A stretch of 64,000 nt of DNA, from contig WACJ01000042.1 in the NCBI GenBank assembly GCA_008973525.1, forward strand, positions 62,001-126,000. Direction: 5' to 3'. The stretch is from Stenopsyche tienmushanensis. Taxonomy: Eukaryota; Arthropoda; Insecta; Trichoptera; Stenopsychidae. Positions 11,016 through 23,927 of this stretch are shown one piece after another (position 1 is the stretch's first letter; every line of letters starts with the position of its first letter). A program made the translations under genes and the position numbers. The notes under the pieces are model-generated. The model was not told the DNA's origin. It saw nothing but the letters and a program-made list of their open reading frames with translations, and ran no database searches.

Positions 11016-11309
11016 TGCTGGATGTAAATTGGCTGCGGGTAGCATTTTGTTCATGATTCAAAGGACGATTTATGCCCTTCAATGTCGATGCGGTAACAAA
11101 TGGACACATTCCCTGGACCAAAGTATGAACGCATTACTATCTACAATTCCAGAATGTGTAGTAAGCTTTTGATTTTCAGCTAATGTTACGTGATATTTAT
11201 TGCCCTGGATTACAATTTTGTTCAATAAATCTGGACTTAAAACATTCGAATCATCAAAAAGCAAATATTGATTTTACGATAGTCTTCAATAAAGTAAGGT
11301 TACATAATT

Positions 11310-11880
11310 TATTTATGATCTAGGATATAATGAAGATATGGATAACACATCCACATTTCATCCCCCAGCATGATTAAGTCCAGAAAAGTTTCTCTCTCCT
11401 GTGTAAAATGATCTAAAAATCCACTTGCGGTAGCTATGCGATTTTGACGGTGCTCCAGTGTGAGCATTCTGAGCACCCATTCGGCACACAACCACTTGTA
11501 ACCAAGTTTTTCCGACACAATATCATCAAGGAGATTTCGATAAATGCCAGGAAATACTTAGTGAAGGTCGTCAAACGTCGTACAGCTCTTCAATTTTTTG
11601 CACAAGTTCGTCAGAAATTATTAATGGTCTCTCATTCTTTACCTCGTCATGAGTATCAGTATACCTTATCTGAATAAACTAACCCACTTTATGACAAGTC
11701 GTCGACTTATCACATCACTACCGATGGATATTCGTGGTGGTGGACGAACGTTCCGTTGGAAAACATACTGTGACTGATAAAATGGCCAACAAACACGCGG
11801 GAACAAACAAACTAATCGTCAAGACATTCCTACACACCAAGTGTGCCAACTTACTTTCTAGATGACAAAAAGATCCAAAA
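11310..11880 (-). pseudogene. Mariner remnant with decayed transposase, 3' truncated
   Basis: On the minus strand the copy starts near CATCTAGAAAGTAAGTTGGC, passes the leader GGCCATTTTATCAGTCACAG and the helix-turn-helix part of the transposase (GTCGACGACTTGTCATAAAG). It reaches a readable stretch SEKLGYKWLCAEWVLRMLT and then FLDLIMLGDEMW. The last holds the first catalytic Asp of the mariner D,D34D triad (family GDETW, here GDEMW). Several frameshifts and stops. It breaks off at about 11310, before the second catalytic Asp. Confidence 0.8.
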
Positions 11881-11916
11881 GTGATTAGCAAAATTAAAAT
11901 AATTTATATACATTTA

Positions 11917-12385
11917 AACCTCTTTTTGTGCGACTTTTTTTTAATGCGATTTTGAAGTTATGCGATTTTTTTTAAAGACATTTTTTATTATTATTTTTAT
12001 TTCATAAAAAGTACGTATCGAAATATTTTGGATAAAATAGGAAATGAATCATCAATACTAACCGAAATTTGGAAAAAAAATATAATTTGGGACTGTGTTA
12101 ATCATATTGCATCTGGTATCGCTGAATTACGACCACGCCCTTTATTCTGGTTTAGATTTCTTAAATTTAGGTTTTTTTTTCAATGTTTCGACTTTTAAAA
12201 ATACATTCTCCAAAGGAACTTCCAAAATTCAAACTAATTACTTAGTAGTTTCTATTAAAATAATAAGTAATAATAAGTAATGCATCTTCACTTTTTCTAT
12301 GTAAGTCATAGCTTTTTTTGTGCGATATTTTTTTGTGCGATTTTCTGCGGAACGCATCTACCGCATAAAAAAAATTAAGTATACC
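11917..12385 (+). mobile_element. Family F inverted-repeat element
   Basis: Left end TTTAAACCTCTTTTTGTGCG; the right end, inverted, reads TTTTATGCGGTAGATGCG. Inner blocks GGATAAAATAGGAAATGAAT, GCATCTGGTATCGCTGAATT and TCAATGTTTCGACTTTTAAA match 46866-47372 in inverted orientation. About 470 bp, no coding capacity. Confidence 0.7.
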
Positions 12386-12406
12386 TTTCCTATCTGATTT
12401 CATTAA

Positions 12407-13050
12407 CCCTTTCACACCGGAGAGTATATATGCTACGCTCAAATCTAAATCCACTTTTCTGTCAGCTCCGCCGCAACGTGTAACAAGCTTGATAAACCAG
12501 GGTCAATAAATTAACCTTAACACTGTTGATAGTACATAATATTTCATAATTTCTTCGGGATATTTCTAAATGTTCAACTTGATTAGTATTTGCCTTTTAA
12601 TGAGTTGCGAAAATAAAAGGTCAGGGTGACCGTGCCAGCCTGCCAGTTTACTTCTAAAGGAGTAGTTTTTTTCAAATGAGTGGTGATACTCAGCTAATGA
12701 CGACACTCCAGAACAGTCAAATGGGAATAATGAAATTGTTCAACAATAAGAATGATGCGAGTATCTTAATTATCAAAACAAACGCCTGCTCTCAAGACAA
12801 CACGAACAATCGAGCTTCGACTTCAAGACAGTCATTCTGTTCTTTATACCTAAATTTTATGACGGTTAAAATACTTATTAGAATACGATTTTTTGTTGAA
12901 TAGTAAGTATGAACATTTACGAGTTTCTATAAAAATATATTGAGAATGTTTAGGCGTGTAGGGGTACCTTTACGGCAAAACTTTGCTTTCAATGCATGAG
13001 TATATGATGAAACGCAAGACACCCGTCTTAAGATATCCGGTCCGATAGGG
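12407..13050 (-). mobile_element. PBM-1L copy with intact ends and TTAA duplications, 644 bp
   Basis: TTAA at 12403-12406 and 13051-13054. Ends are CCCTTTCACACCGGAGA and, inverted, CCCTATCGGACCGGATA: 13 of 17 bases match. Inner blocks are shared with 5140-5765, 40230-40930 and 59908-60345, and GTGTAGGGGTACCTTTACGG is shared with PBM-1. Contains a 75-codon open frame from 12676. Non-autonomous unless the frame is a piece of a transposase. Confidence 0.8.
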
Positions 13051-13059
13051 TTAACTATC

Positions 13060-14790
13060 TCAGCAGTTTGTTTTTCTAATTTAAGATATAAGTTAAATTT
13101 GAATCAATACGATCTATCTGAAATATGAATTATTCTAATCTCCCAAATTGGTTAGGTTACTCCTTCTAAAAAATCCTCAATCTGGATATTAACCCGATTC
13201 ATAACAATAACATATCACAATCTAACCCACAATACTAATAACTTATTATTTTAGGCAGTTAAAATATTTTTATGAATAAAAAATGGTTGAAGTCCATATT
13301 ATTTTTGTTATATATTTATTAAATAAATGCGTTGGGGATTTGTCGTTTGTTCATCCATAGGAACGCTCGTATAGCATCGAAGCAGATTTTATCAAATACT
13401 GGAGTGCCTTTCTGCAATATTGCCTCGCTCGTTTGGATCGACTAATTGGTCCTCGCTGCAAATCCGAACGACTTAAGTTGATTTCTTTTTATGGCCGCTT
13501 TATCCGTCTAAGCAGGATTATCATCACCAGGTTCGCCCATTCAAGATGTATATCTATTTGCAGATAAATGGATCAAGAGTTAGATGGCGCCATTGCCAGC
13601 TCCAGTTCCCGGAGTGAATACCAAATGATAGATTAGCATTTATTATGTCGGGGACTATCTGTCGACATAAGAATAGGAATGGATTGGCCAAGTAAAACGC
13701 ATTAATGTCGAACGACTACGAATTACGGCAGATTCTCCACAATCCCGGGCATTACGATTCAGGACGCTTTGCATTAGGGAAATTATTGCTCCGTGGTTTA
13801 ACGAGGGTATCCCTTCGTGTAAGCATGCGGTATTGGAGGATTTTAACGAAACTAAATTAAGATCTACACTCTAAGACCTAATCGGAATGGATTTATGCTT
13901 TGGTTATCCGTTGAAAGCAGGGATTATGACGCCTGTTTTAATTATGACAACAGTGCCTACTGGGGACCTCTTAAAATAAGCAATTGCTGAAATTTTGATA
14001 TTTCATACATTACTAACAGATATTGCTTAAGGGAAGAAATAAATGATTGAGTTTATTAAAACATGTTTATATCCACAAGTTAAATTCATGTGAAGGTCTA
14101 CAAGATTCAAGTTCAAATATAGCAATTTGTCAAAAAAATAATCTCATTTAATCGATAAAGAAAATCAGTAATTATTTGGAGCGCCGAGTGACCATGAAAT
14201 GCGAGTATCTCTCCAGGTTGTGCATTAATAGTTAAAAATTGTTTTAAATTTATTTACATGAATCTAGTGGACCATATACAACAAATTCTACGAATAGAAA
14301 AATGCAAGATCGATAAAATACAAATAGGACGATACCATACGTTAGGTTTTCATACATTTGGAGAGCACAATATCTATAAAAGCGCCTGTCAATAAAGGAA
14401 ATCTCCCAAACTGGACACAATAAAGACCAAATTTATGTGTAATAAAAATCTAACGTTCATAGGCAAGCCGGGTTTTTTATAGCATTTTCAATATTAATTC
14501 AAGGGTATGGAAAAAATTCAAGGGTACTTATAGTACATGGACATTTGTTCTTTGGAATTGAATTAAATCAATTGAAATTTTCCATAATTGGTTTAAAACT
14601 ATTAGGCTTAAATTTGTCTATGAGATGTATTACTTAAAAACGAATTTTAAATTACAGTTCCTGGGATTAAAACAACAAGTAAAATATGAACAAGTTTAAA
14701 AAAAAAATTAAAAATAATATTTAACCCTTTCAACACGCGACTCATCTATTTATAAGCATGCAATATGTCCGAGCATATCAATACTTTTTT
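13060..14790. other. Intron sequence without recognised features
   Basis: 13,330-13,990 is of moderate GC and looks single copy; the rest is AT-rich. No exon or repeat recognised. Confidence 0.4.
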
Positions 14791-14802
14791 GGGATACCAT
14801 AT

Positions 14803-15480
14803 TCAATATCGAAAGAGACTTTCTAGGGTTTTAATGTGGTCCTCCCTCCAGAAGTCTCTCCAGAAGGGAATCGATGCTCCTCCTAGCTTGAAGCAGGGAT
14901 ATCTTTTCATGAGAGCTAGGTCGTCCGTGTAGGCGACCAGTTCGCAGCTATCAGCTAGAGTTATAAAGAAGACATCATCCAGCAGCACGTTCCAAAGCAG
15001 TGGGCCTAAAATTGAACCTTGTAGGCAGCCCTATGAAAGTTTTCGCTTCTCTAGTTTCCCTCCTGCCAGGGCGATGACTAGTTTGTTCGACAAGTAGCTC
15101 CTGATGAGGTTGATCAAACTTCGTGTTTTTTGAGCTTTACTAGGATCATCTCCCACCAAGCGTTGTCGAACGCTCCCAGAATATCCAGTAATATACTCTA
15201 CATTACAGAGCACTTTCCCGGCTGGAAGCCAAGCTGATCGTTTACCAGAAATTTTGTGCTTTTGGCAATGTCTTTTTTCAGAACCTTCCCCAACAATGAC
15301 AGGAGAACGATAACCCTGTAAAATTTTGGGTCATTTGCTGTTCTGTTATATTTTTGCGAGAACGCCTTTTTTACCAGATACTCATCGTTTCTATCTGGTC
15401 TGGGTGACTTCTTTGAGTTTAGCTATTTTACTATCTCGGCAACCTCCTCTAGGTAGAGGAAGGGGGCAATTGGACCATCT
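14803..15480 (-). pseudogene. R1-like non-LTR retrotransposon fragment (reverse transcriptase)
   Basis: Three minus-strand blocks in different frames together show reverse transcriptase: VIVLLSLLGKVL and NDQLGFQPGKCS (about 15,320-15,215), ILGAFDNAWWEMILVKLK (about 15,190-15,135), CLQGSILGPLLWNVLLDDVF (about 15,030-14,975) and SCELVAYTDDLALM (about 14,945-14,905). The last contains the catalytic YxDD, here YTDD. FDNAWW and the GPLLWN loop are typical of the R1 group of LINEs in arthropods. Frameshifted, truncated at both ends, dead. Confidence 0.8.
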
Positions 15481-15539
15481 GGGAGGTCTCTACCGCGACT
15501 GCTCTTATTGCTTAGTGATCGGGAAGGACAGACGGTAGT

Positions 15540-16165
15540 CAGCGGCTAACGAGCTTGGAGGGTCTTATAGAACGACCCAGTTGCTTGCGCTGCTGGGCTG
15601 TCTATTTCGGGTTACCCCACCCCATTTGCTCCGCGCCCTCCAGAGAAGGCGAGGTTTCCGCAGAAATACCAGCTTCAGTCCATGTGCACCCAAAGTTGCG
15701 CTGGAGGAGAAGAGACAAGGTTATGCTAAGTTCAAAGGATGTACTACCGAGGGCTCTCTGCCACTATGAGTTCAACCTCATTTTGAAGGGGGACTGCAGC
15801 AGTTAACGGACTGCAAGGGCTACCCCTGCCTCGTGGTATTCGTATCGGTTCGGTCATTTGTAGTATCTAGCCATGGAGACGAGTCGCCATTCGAGCAGCC
15901 TAGAGCCACTCTCTCCTATTTGTCTAGGCTGTTGAGGATAGTGGTGATGCCTTTGCCACAGACTCCACCAACTTCTGTTCATCACCAGTTCCACACACCC
16001 CCTACGGGTACATAACACAGGGTGAGCTGCACACCCAACCGACGACGAAGCTACTTTCGCGCACCTCTACTCTACATCATTATTCCAGGGGTTCAACAGT
16101 TGCCCACGGGCGTAACGTTGACTCCTATCCTTGGGTTTTATGGGTGAGCATCATGTAGTCTAACA
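15540..16165 (+). repeat. Dispersed repeat L, adjoining the LINE fragment
   Basis: Segments of this stretch recur at 24240-24605 and inverted at 20335-20590. Shared blocks are GGTATTCGTATCGGTTCGGT with CATTTGTAGTATCTAGCCAT (15836-15875), and TTGCCCACGGGCGTAACG (16100-16117). A block TATGCTAAGTTCAAAGGATG (15722-15741) recurs at 24270-24289 in the opposite orientation, so the copies are internally rearranged. Probably LINE-derived, but no protein motif was seen. Confidence 0.5.
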
Positions 16166-16234
16166 CTCACTCGAAACTACATACGAATGTAGCATCTACG
16201 TTTACGTCATTTTAAAATTAAGCCACTACTCAAA

Positions 16235-16915
16235 AGGTTAACGGTCTGTGTGTGTGGTCCCGCGTGTTTGTCGACAATTTTGTTCAGGCATAGTAAATTC
16301 TTCCAATGGATAAGTCGTCGCGCGCTTCCGCCACTTTCCGTTCGTAAGAGATTCGCGCGTTCGTTCGTTTTTTGATTTTGCAGAACAGTACCGCCACGAA
16401 TATTCATTGGAAGCTCGTTGAAGTTTATGGCAGTGATGTGATGAGTCGACAACATGTAACGAAATGGGTTTGGTTGTTCAGATAAAAAGCTGTACTGATA
16501 TTCACGACGAAATCAAGAGTGAGAGACCTTTAGTGATTACTGATGAACGTGTGCAAAAAAAATGCAAAAAGACCTTCACGAAGAATTTCCTGATATTTTT
16601 TGAAGTCTTCTTATTGACATTGTATCAGAAAAACTTGGTTACAAGTGCGCAAAATGGGTACCCAGAATGCTCACATCAGACTCTATCATGATACGGGATA
16701 AAACATGGGTATGTTAATAAATCCCAGAATGAAAAAAAAAAAAAAACCAAAAAGAGCTGGCGGCAGAGGTCTATGACACTGGTATAAAAAAGTTAGTGTC
16801 CCAACTACAAAAATGTCTCAATCTCAAGGGCAATTACATTGAAAAATAATTAAAAATATTTGTGAAGTATCCTACTAAGTTCAATTAAAGATAAGCATTT
16901 TTTAATCCTAAAACA
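16235..16915 (+). pseudogene. Mariner remnant with large internal transposase deletion
   Basis: Leader (TGTCGACAATTTTGTTCAGG, AGTCGTCGCGCGCTTCCGCC) and N-terminal transposase (GATGAGTCGACAACATGTAA, TDIHDEIKSERPLVITDE) are followed by EKLGYK-like sequence and a degenerate FLD-type segment. The sequence then jumps to the C-terminal tail AGGRGLYDTGIKKLV...LQKCLNL ending in EK-stop at about 16850. The stretch coding for the second catalytic Asp and the final Asp is absent. Copies at 21.7, 24.6 and 58.7 kb have the same jump. Confidence 0.8.
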
Positions 16916-16919
16916 AAGA

Positions 16920-18110
16920 AGAAAATAAGAAAAAGTGATATTTTGGAATGGGTTCAGCTCTGGTTAGAAGCCCTGCTTTAACACATCCGCGTGAAAATTA
17001 AAATATTTAGGGTTTAACAACATTTGATGTGCAATCAAATATTACAGCGTGATAAATATATATTTTCGTAGCATCTAATCTCCTATAAGACGACTCTGAA
17101 ACATTCTTAATCCATCATTTTTGTGTGTAGCACTGGAATAGCTGCCTTTTATTGATTTCCCATAGGCTTCCATCAATGTCAGGGGATGGAAATATATTTG
17201 ATGTAAAACTTTTGTGATGAATTATAAAAGAAAAGGGCGATAAGCGCACCCATCCACGGAGGCGACGAGATGCTCCGCATTTAAGGCTCCAAGAAAATAG
17301 ATGATTTGTATACACGACCATTTTTGTTCCGCAGTGTAATCCTGAGGAGATATCCGAATAGTTTACGCCCGAGGATGGCAATTTTGATATCAGGCACTGG
17401 TTTCATTGCCGAAAAAAATCCGAATTGGTGCTTTCACGTACGGTCTTTATGACTTGTCAAAAAGTGTTTTGCATTATTATTCGGGAATCATTTTCCCAGT
17501 GGTCCTATGTGTATTTTTTTAAACAGGGCGCTCCCTTTGTGCTGTAGTGAGCCTTAGCATACTGTCTGCGCTTTCTTTGAAAAATGGGACATTTAGGATT
17601 TTATCCCTTTGATGTATTGGTCACGTGAGGATAATTTAAGGATATGGCGAAAGGGTATTTGATAAAAGAGCCTAATGGATGCGTAGGCGTGACAAGTGAG
17701 ACGTTTCGTAACACTGCGCGAAGATATGGTCCATCCTGAGTGATGAACCTCGTCGATTTTGCAGATTTGCCAATTAAATTGTCGTCCATTTTAAAGATTT
17801 ATCAAGAAGAGCAAAGTGCCGACTGTGTTTAGGTAATTTATTCATATACAGACCGCTTTTGACGTAGACGATAAAGCCATTACCGTAATGTGGGGACAAA
17901 GTTCTCAGCATAATAATGAAGTGCAAATTGACATATTCTCTAATTTAATACATAGACCACTCCGGGAAATTTCATTAAGGACAATTAGAATTCTTAGTTG
18001 ATACCTAATATTTTATTAAAAAAATTGATTAATTTTCAAATAAAATTATTTATTTTGCAAATTCTAAAAACCAAAAGTCAAGTGCTAAAATCTATTTTTT
18101 TTTATCCATA
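16920..18110. other. Single-copy intron stretch
   Basis: 17,100-17,800 is of moderate GC with short open frames on the minus strand that match nothing known. No repeat recognised. Confidence 0.4.
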
Positions 18111-18114
18111 ATAT

Positions 18115-18652
18115 CTTATTTCTGCGCAGCAATCCACTTTTCTCTCATGACCGCGCAGCGTGAATCATGCTTGTATATCAATAAATTAACCTTAACACTG
18201 TCGATAGCACATAATATTCGTTAATTTCTTCGTGTAAACACAAACAATACACATGTGTGTCTTCAGTTTTAATAACAAAATAATGCGATAAATTCGGACC
18301 GATAGATACAATCGATATAATAGCATTTCAAATAGAATCACTTTTATCGCCACGCTGAATTTTAAGAATATAATTGATTTATGTGGCTTTCTACTATTTA
18401 TTATGACTCTAAGAAAATCACCAACGATCTGAGACCCAATATATAAAAATAAAGCGCTATGGATTGCTTTTTGTAATATTTAAGAATATTGTGTATGGGT
18501 ACCTTTACTACGATTTTGCCATCGACTTACGAGTGTATGATGAGACGCAAGACACTTTATCTGTCTCTGTCTTTAATTAAATAATCTTCGCATTCAAATT
18601 GTGAAAATCACTCAAGTTCGATCGCATATATGCGCGATTACTCATTAACGGG
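18115..18652 (-). mobile_element. PBM-1 copy, inverted; CCC end intact
   Basis: TTAA at 18653-18656; read inverted the end is CCCGTTAATGAGTAATCGCG with CGCATATATGCG just inside. Contains ACCGCGCAGCGTGAATCATG, TTAACCTTAACACTGTCGAT, CAACGATCTGAGACCCAATA and ATGATGAGACGCAAGACACT. The other end is worn. Confidence 0.75.
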
Positions 18653-18659
18653 TTAAATA

Positions 18660-20330
18660 GTAAAATATAAATGTGTTCTTTTATATTGTTAATATTTTTC
18701 TATTGTAAAGCACATTTAAAAAAAAGTCTTAGATGTTATTGAATAATTTACTATTTGTTTCAATTATTGGCGGTAGTTGTGGTTCAAATTATGACCAAAG
18801 CAGGTCTTATCTTCTTTCTAGCCATTCATCGCTTCGTGTTATTTTTTTAAGAATATTATATACAACAATTTTAGATGGTTTAAATTTATATCCCAAAATG
18901 GAGAATCTTAGAACTGCCTTTAAATTGCAATGAATAACCAAGTCGTAAATCTGTTTAAATCCAATAATTTGATTTTACGAAGTTTTCCTCACATTGCAAC
19001 GACGCCATAAAGCATAGTGATTCATTAATTGCTTCAATGCACAATCTTGGAGTGCTTTGAGCTGTTGCAATCAAGTGGAAATTGAATTCCATCATTTCTA
19101 CACATACAAATTTCTCGATTTGCTCCCAAGTCAATCTTGTCTTTAGCATTCGACAAAATCAATAGAGTCTATTAAAGCGAATGCAGTCCACGTGCCTGTT
19201 TAAAAACACATCAATAATTTCCGTATTTATTCCATAAAAGGGCAGGGCTTTGTGTGGGCATAAATAAAAGTATATCAGTGCGAATTTTACATAAATAAAT
19301 ACGGCCATAAAAAGCAAACAAGCTGCTCGCTTTTGAATTGGATTGAAACATTACTTCCAATGAGCGAACAAATAATTAAATTAAATCTATAACAATACAG
19401 AAATTATTCCAATTAAAATCGTAATGAGTTTCATAACTCCAAGCGTTTACCTCTCCCTATTTATCCAGAAAGATTTCACCGAATTCAATTTGATTTTTAA
19501 ATACTTCATGTTTATTAATAAGGCTCGGGGGCTTCCCCGAGACAATATTTATCAAGTATACATTTTTAGCAGCCGTGTTAGAGTCCCTGTCTTCCAGCAA
19601 TTATTTACATTAATTAAAATTCCCTTATTTAAATTCATCGGTAGGCTTTTTGCAAATCGCATTGTCAAGGGGATCCGCAATGTATAATTTCAATGGCGTC
19701 ACACTTGACACACATTGCGTTCCATGGCGGCCATGATGTAACCTAAGCTCAAATAAATCGACCATGCACAAGGCTGCTATCCCGCATGCCGCATCAATGC
19801 GGGTTTACATTGCACTCCATCCATGACCGGCTAATTACATATTCAGAATGGATTTTAAAAATGATCCCGATCCCAGATCCGATGTTGATGTTTAAGCGCA
19901 CGCCAAAAATATTTTTGCTACGGATTCCCAAAAGGGACGCACTGATTGGCTGCCACAAAGGCAAACTTGAACCATAGTAAATTCTTTCCAGGGAACTTTT
20001 TCAGCAGAGCTTGTATGATGTCACGGTGTGAATTGTGAAAACTTTGGCTATTTGCGAGAAACCTCGGCCAACTAAAAATATACTCGGGAAATAATGTCAG
20101 CGTTTTGACCCTACTTTTTCATATTTTTCATGTTATATATCACAGGGCGCTGAATTATCGCTCTTTATTTTATTTTTTTCAGCTGCAAAACGCGATTATT
20201 TTTTTAAATTTATTTATTTATTTATTTAAATATGCATTTTGTCTCCAAGTTAACTTGTGAGTCACATTTGTTTTTGAAGTAAGGCAAAACGAGTTGGACG
20301 TCACGAAAAATGAAACTTGAAGCTATAGAC
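18660..20330. other. Mostly single-copy intron stretch
   Basis: 19,190-20,010 is of moderate GC and shows no repeat match; a TTTA simple repeat lies at about 20,205-20,226. No coding signal recognised. Confidence 0.4.
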
Positions 20331-20334
20331 ATTC

Positions 20335-20590
20335 GTGAGGATGTTTCACTCTACAGTACCCACCCATAAAACCCCAGGACTATCTCATGCCTGCAAGCAA
20401 CAGTAGAATCCCTAGGGTAGAAAGAGGATTATGTACAAAAGGCGACACCACTATCTTCAACAGCCTTTAGAGACATGGTATAGCAGATTACTGTTCGAAC
20501 GGCGACTTCTATTAGCTAGGTACTACGAATGACCAAACCGATACGAGTACCATTGGGAGCCCCTACAGTCCGTCATCTACTGCAGATTCC
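20335..20590 (-). repeat. Dispersed repeat L copy, inverted
   Basis: Read inverted: CAATGGTACTCGTATCGGTT, TGGTCATTCGTAGTACCTAG and GGGGTTTTATGGGTGGGTAC correspond to 15832-15875 and 16130-16150. No protein motif. Confidence 0.5.
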
Positions 20591-21049
20591 TTGAAGCTGA
20601 CATCGGACTTGTGGTGGCAGTGACGGCAGTGAGTCTGTGTGGCTAGTCTGGGATATATCCCGGCAGTGGCATCAGATACGCGCTCGTAAATATCCTTGGA
20701 AAGATCAAGCCCTAATAAACCTTAAGTCGGTGTAAAGTCCAAATCTCTCCATATCATAGGCATGTTGCGCGCATGCGCCACGCCACCTCTACTGTGTGTG
20801 TGTAACTCCAATAACTTTCCTATTTTATTATATATTACACAAACTACAGCTTCATCTTTTAGCTAGAAAGATTCACATCCACCGCCTTCTTATATAGCCA
20901 CGTATGTTTTATGGGTGACCTTATAGTCACATGCCTTTATAATCCATAATAATATTTGTTGATACGAGCGTCATACGGAAAGTAAGATTACAACATCTAT
21001 ATAGGATCGAAAAATCCTTGAATTTAATTGAAATTCACAAATACGAGGC

Positions 21050-21685
21050 GTATTCAGAAAGTAAGTGTACTAGATTTTTATATATTTTTAAAAAAAGTGT
21101 ATTTGAAAAAATAATACAGCATATTGTTGAAAATTTTTCCACATAATTGCTATCTCGTTTAATGCATATAGGCAGCCGTGATACAAGTTTCTTTATGGTA
21201 ACCTCGAAGAACTCTCTTGTCAGCTCCTTACTACAATTCAAAACCTTTTTCTGTATATACTTGTCGGTTGAAAATTTAATTCCACCAATGTGTGCCTTCA
21301 GGAAGGTGATAAGATGGTGCCAAGTCAGGGGATTACGGAGGGGGGGGTATACAAAATCCTTTTGTTTTGAATGCTCCTTTTGAGTTTTTTAGAGTCTCAC
21401 AATAACTTTGCGCATTAATAATTAATAGTCTCCCCCTGGGGCAGAAATTCAAACAAAATCTCAGAAAATCCCCACATTTCAATCCAAGTCGCTTCAAGTC
21501 TTCAAGGATTTCTTATCGACTTCTTTCACGCAACTGGACAATACAACGTGAATTTACATACTATCATATTTCTGAGATGCTCGCTCTGCCAGGAGATCTC
21601 CCGCTACCATTCAGTATTGCCAACCTCTCAATAAACACAAAACACATGACGTTATGATCACAGTACACTTACTTTCTGAACATAT
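21050..21685 (-). mobile_element. Mariner-type element of a second subfamily, internally deleted, both ends present
   Basis: Inverted ends: TTCAGAAAGTAAGTGTACT near 21053-21071 and its complement near 21661-21680, so both termini remain. On the minus strand the 3' portion reads KKLVSRLPICIKRDSNYVEK, the usual C-terminus of a mariner transposase, ending about 21130. The middle is short (about 635 bp in total against about 1.3 kb for a complete mariner), so it is a deletion derivative. Confidence 0.7.
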
Positions 21686-21689
21686 CTGT

Positions 21690-22215
21690 ATATTAATATT
21701 TTTATAGACATTTCGGTAGTCGGGGCAGCAGATTTTATATGCCAGAGTTATAGATCTCCACCAGCTTCCTTTTTGGAATGTCTTTTGGATTCTGGTGTGT
21801 CATTGACACATCCACGTCTCATTCCCTCGTCACGATAGTGTTCAGAAAAGCTTATCCCTCTGATGAAAAATTCATGCGCGGTGGTCACGCAATTTTAACG
21901 ATGCTCCGGTATTTCTGGGCACCTATCTCGCACACAACTTCTTGTAACCAAGTTTTTTTGACACAATATCACTAAGAAATTTTTGAGAAGTATCAGAAAA
22001 TTCTTCTGAAGGATCATTAAGCGTTATGGTCTACCACTCCTTGCCTCGTCATGAACAACGTGACCCACATTGTGACATGTGATCGACTCATTACATCACT
22101 TCCATAAGCTTGTCTCCATCGGAAGAATTTACTGTAACTTAACAAAATGGCCGACAAACACATATCAAGTGTACCAACTTTAAAACAAAATAAATCCCCC
22201 ATCTTCAGTAGGTCT
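21690..22215 (-). pseudogene. Mariner remnant with the shared internal deletion
   Basis: On the minus strand: leader GGCCATTTTGTTAAGTTACA, TTCTTCCGATGGAGACAAGC, GTGATGTAATGAGTCGATCA. It continues through decayed SEKLGYK and a FLNTIVTRE region (family FLDxIVTGDE), then jumps to KLVEIYNSGI and NLLPRLPKCL near 21,760-21,700. Abuts the second-subfamily element at 21050-21685. Confidence 0.7.
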
Positions 22216-22219
22216 TGTA

Positions 22220-23920
22220 TCTTTACTCCTATTTCTTTAATTGTACATCAAAGTGATGTGTTTAAATTAAATTTCTTTGAAATGAAATTTCTTTAAATAT
22301 GCAACATTATCCATTTGAATGCTCTCCTTCAGAAGCTCATTTGCTTTATATATTTAAATCGTTTATTCATCAAGCATTAAGACTTTTTACTCGGACTTTT
22401 TGCTTTCATCCCATTTGCATCCCCAGCTTCTTGGGGCGATCTCCTCAAACGATACAGCTCTATGAAATATTATTTATATCATTAATCGCGATGTTGAGCT
22501 CCTTTCTGAATCGTTTCTTTTTTCAGATCTCCCTCAATGGCAGCCCTTGGAATATTAAGGGATTTTGCGTTATGAAAAGCTCTCTTTAAATCCAATAAAA
22601 TGGTTTCGGGCAATTCGGCCCGAGGGAATTATCGCTTCCCCGAGCGTATCAATCACATCAATTCGACCATCGTGTGATTGTTATACACGTCCATTGTGCC
22701 AATACAATTATTCAAATAGGCCCCCATGCAAATTGTCGTGCTCAATTTAATGACACGCCATCCGGACAAATTCATTTTTAAATCGCAATAAAACCAAATC
22801 GCAGACGTCTAATCACATTACCAAATCAAATGTACACATCATTTTTGGCGAGTGCATATCTCTTGTTAAAAATATTTCCGCTGAACAAATACGACCCCAA
22901 AGTGAGGGGTGGATAAAACGTGACTCGTGTTTTCGCTTTAAATATTAACCTCACTGAGAGGCAAACGTCCATTATATGTAATTGAAGCGTTGTGCAACAT
23001 GAAATATTGCGAAACGTTGTAAATATTCGATCCTATGTATTTTTAAGCTGTTTAAGCCTCTTTTCTTTTTTTCCTACGCAGAACATAATTCAAATTTTGG
23101 GAGGATTTTTCTTTCAATTATTTTTCTCCTCGCTCCAGCGGAAATGTAACCCGGGGACGTTTTAATTTTATTTCGGGTATCGCAAAAATTGAAAAGCTGT
23201 TTTTGCTACTTTTTTTGTAACGTCTTTCATAAATACAAAGCTGCGAAAAATACAGTTGCTTAGTTCAAACAAGCTAAAACCACAACTTGACAGATTTAAT
23301 CCATAGAATAAATAGTATCGGAACGATATACGATTCTTTATTAAGATTATCGAAATGTCACCAACATTTATCTTTAAAGCTATAATATTTTCTTAATATA
23401 TTATTTATAAAACATCTGCACGTAAAGATCTACAAAATCAAATGGAGAAGCAATAGAAAACAATGATAGCTTGAAAAAAATGATCAATAATTTGAAGCAA
23501 CAAGTGGCTGTGAGATTACTAAGACCAATTTCGGTCATAATTTAGCCATTTTCTACAAAATCAAAATTAAATGAAAGTATGGCACAAGAAATTTTATTTA
23601 GCTTGTAAAAATTCATCAATAATTTCGAGCAGCAATTAGTCGTAATATAACGAGGATCAGTATTGGTCATATCATCAAAAATCTTAATCGAAAACCGATA
23701 ACCAGAAAAACCGTAACATTCCCTGGAACGAAAACCAAAACTGAACCGATTCGAAAATATCGGTTTTTATCGGTTCGATAATCCAAATTGCAGCTAGAAA
23801 TCTCAATTCATTATGTATTTTGTTTAGATTATCGCTTATTATATATTTGATACATTTACAGACTAAGACTCCCAGATTTAATTTGTTTCCTAGTGTTATG
23901 TACTTCAAACTGGAGCTTTC
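22220..23920. other. Single-copy intron stretch
   Basis: 22,260-23,180 is of moderate GC; 23,180-23,920 is AT-rich. Neither matches other parts of the window. No exon recognised. Confidence 0.4.
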
Positions 23921-23927
23921 AAATATC

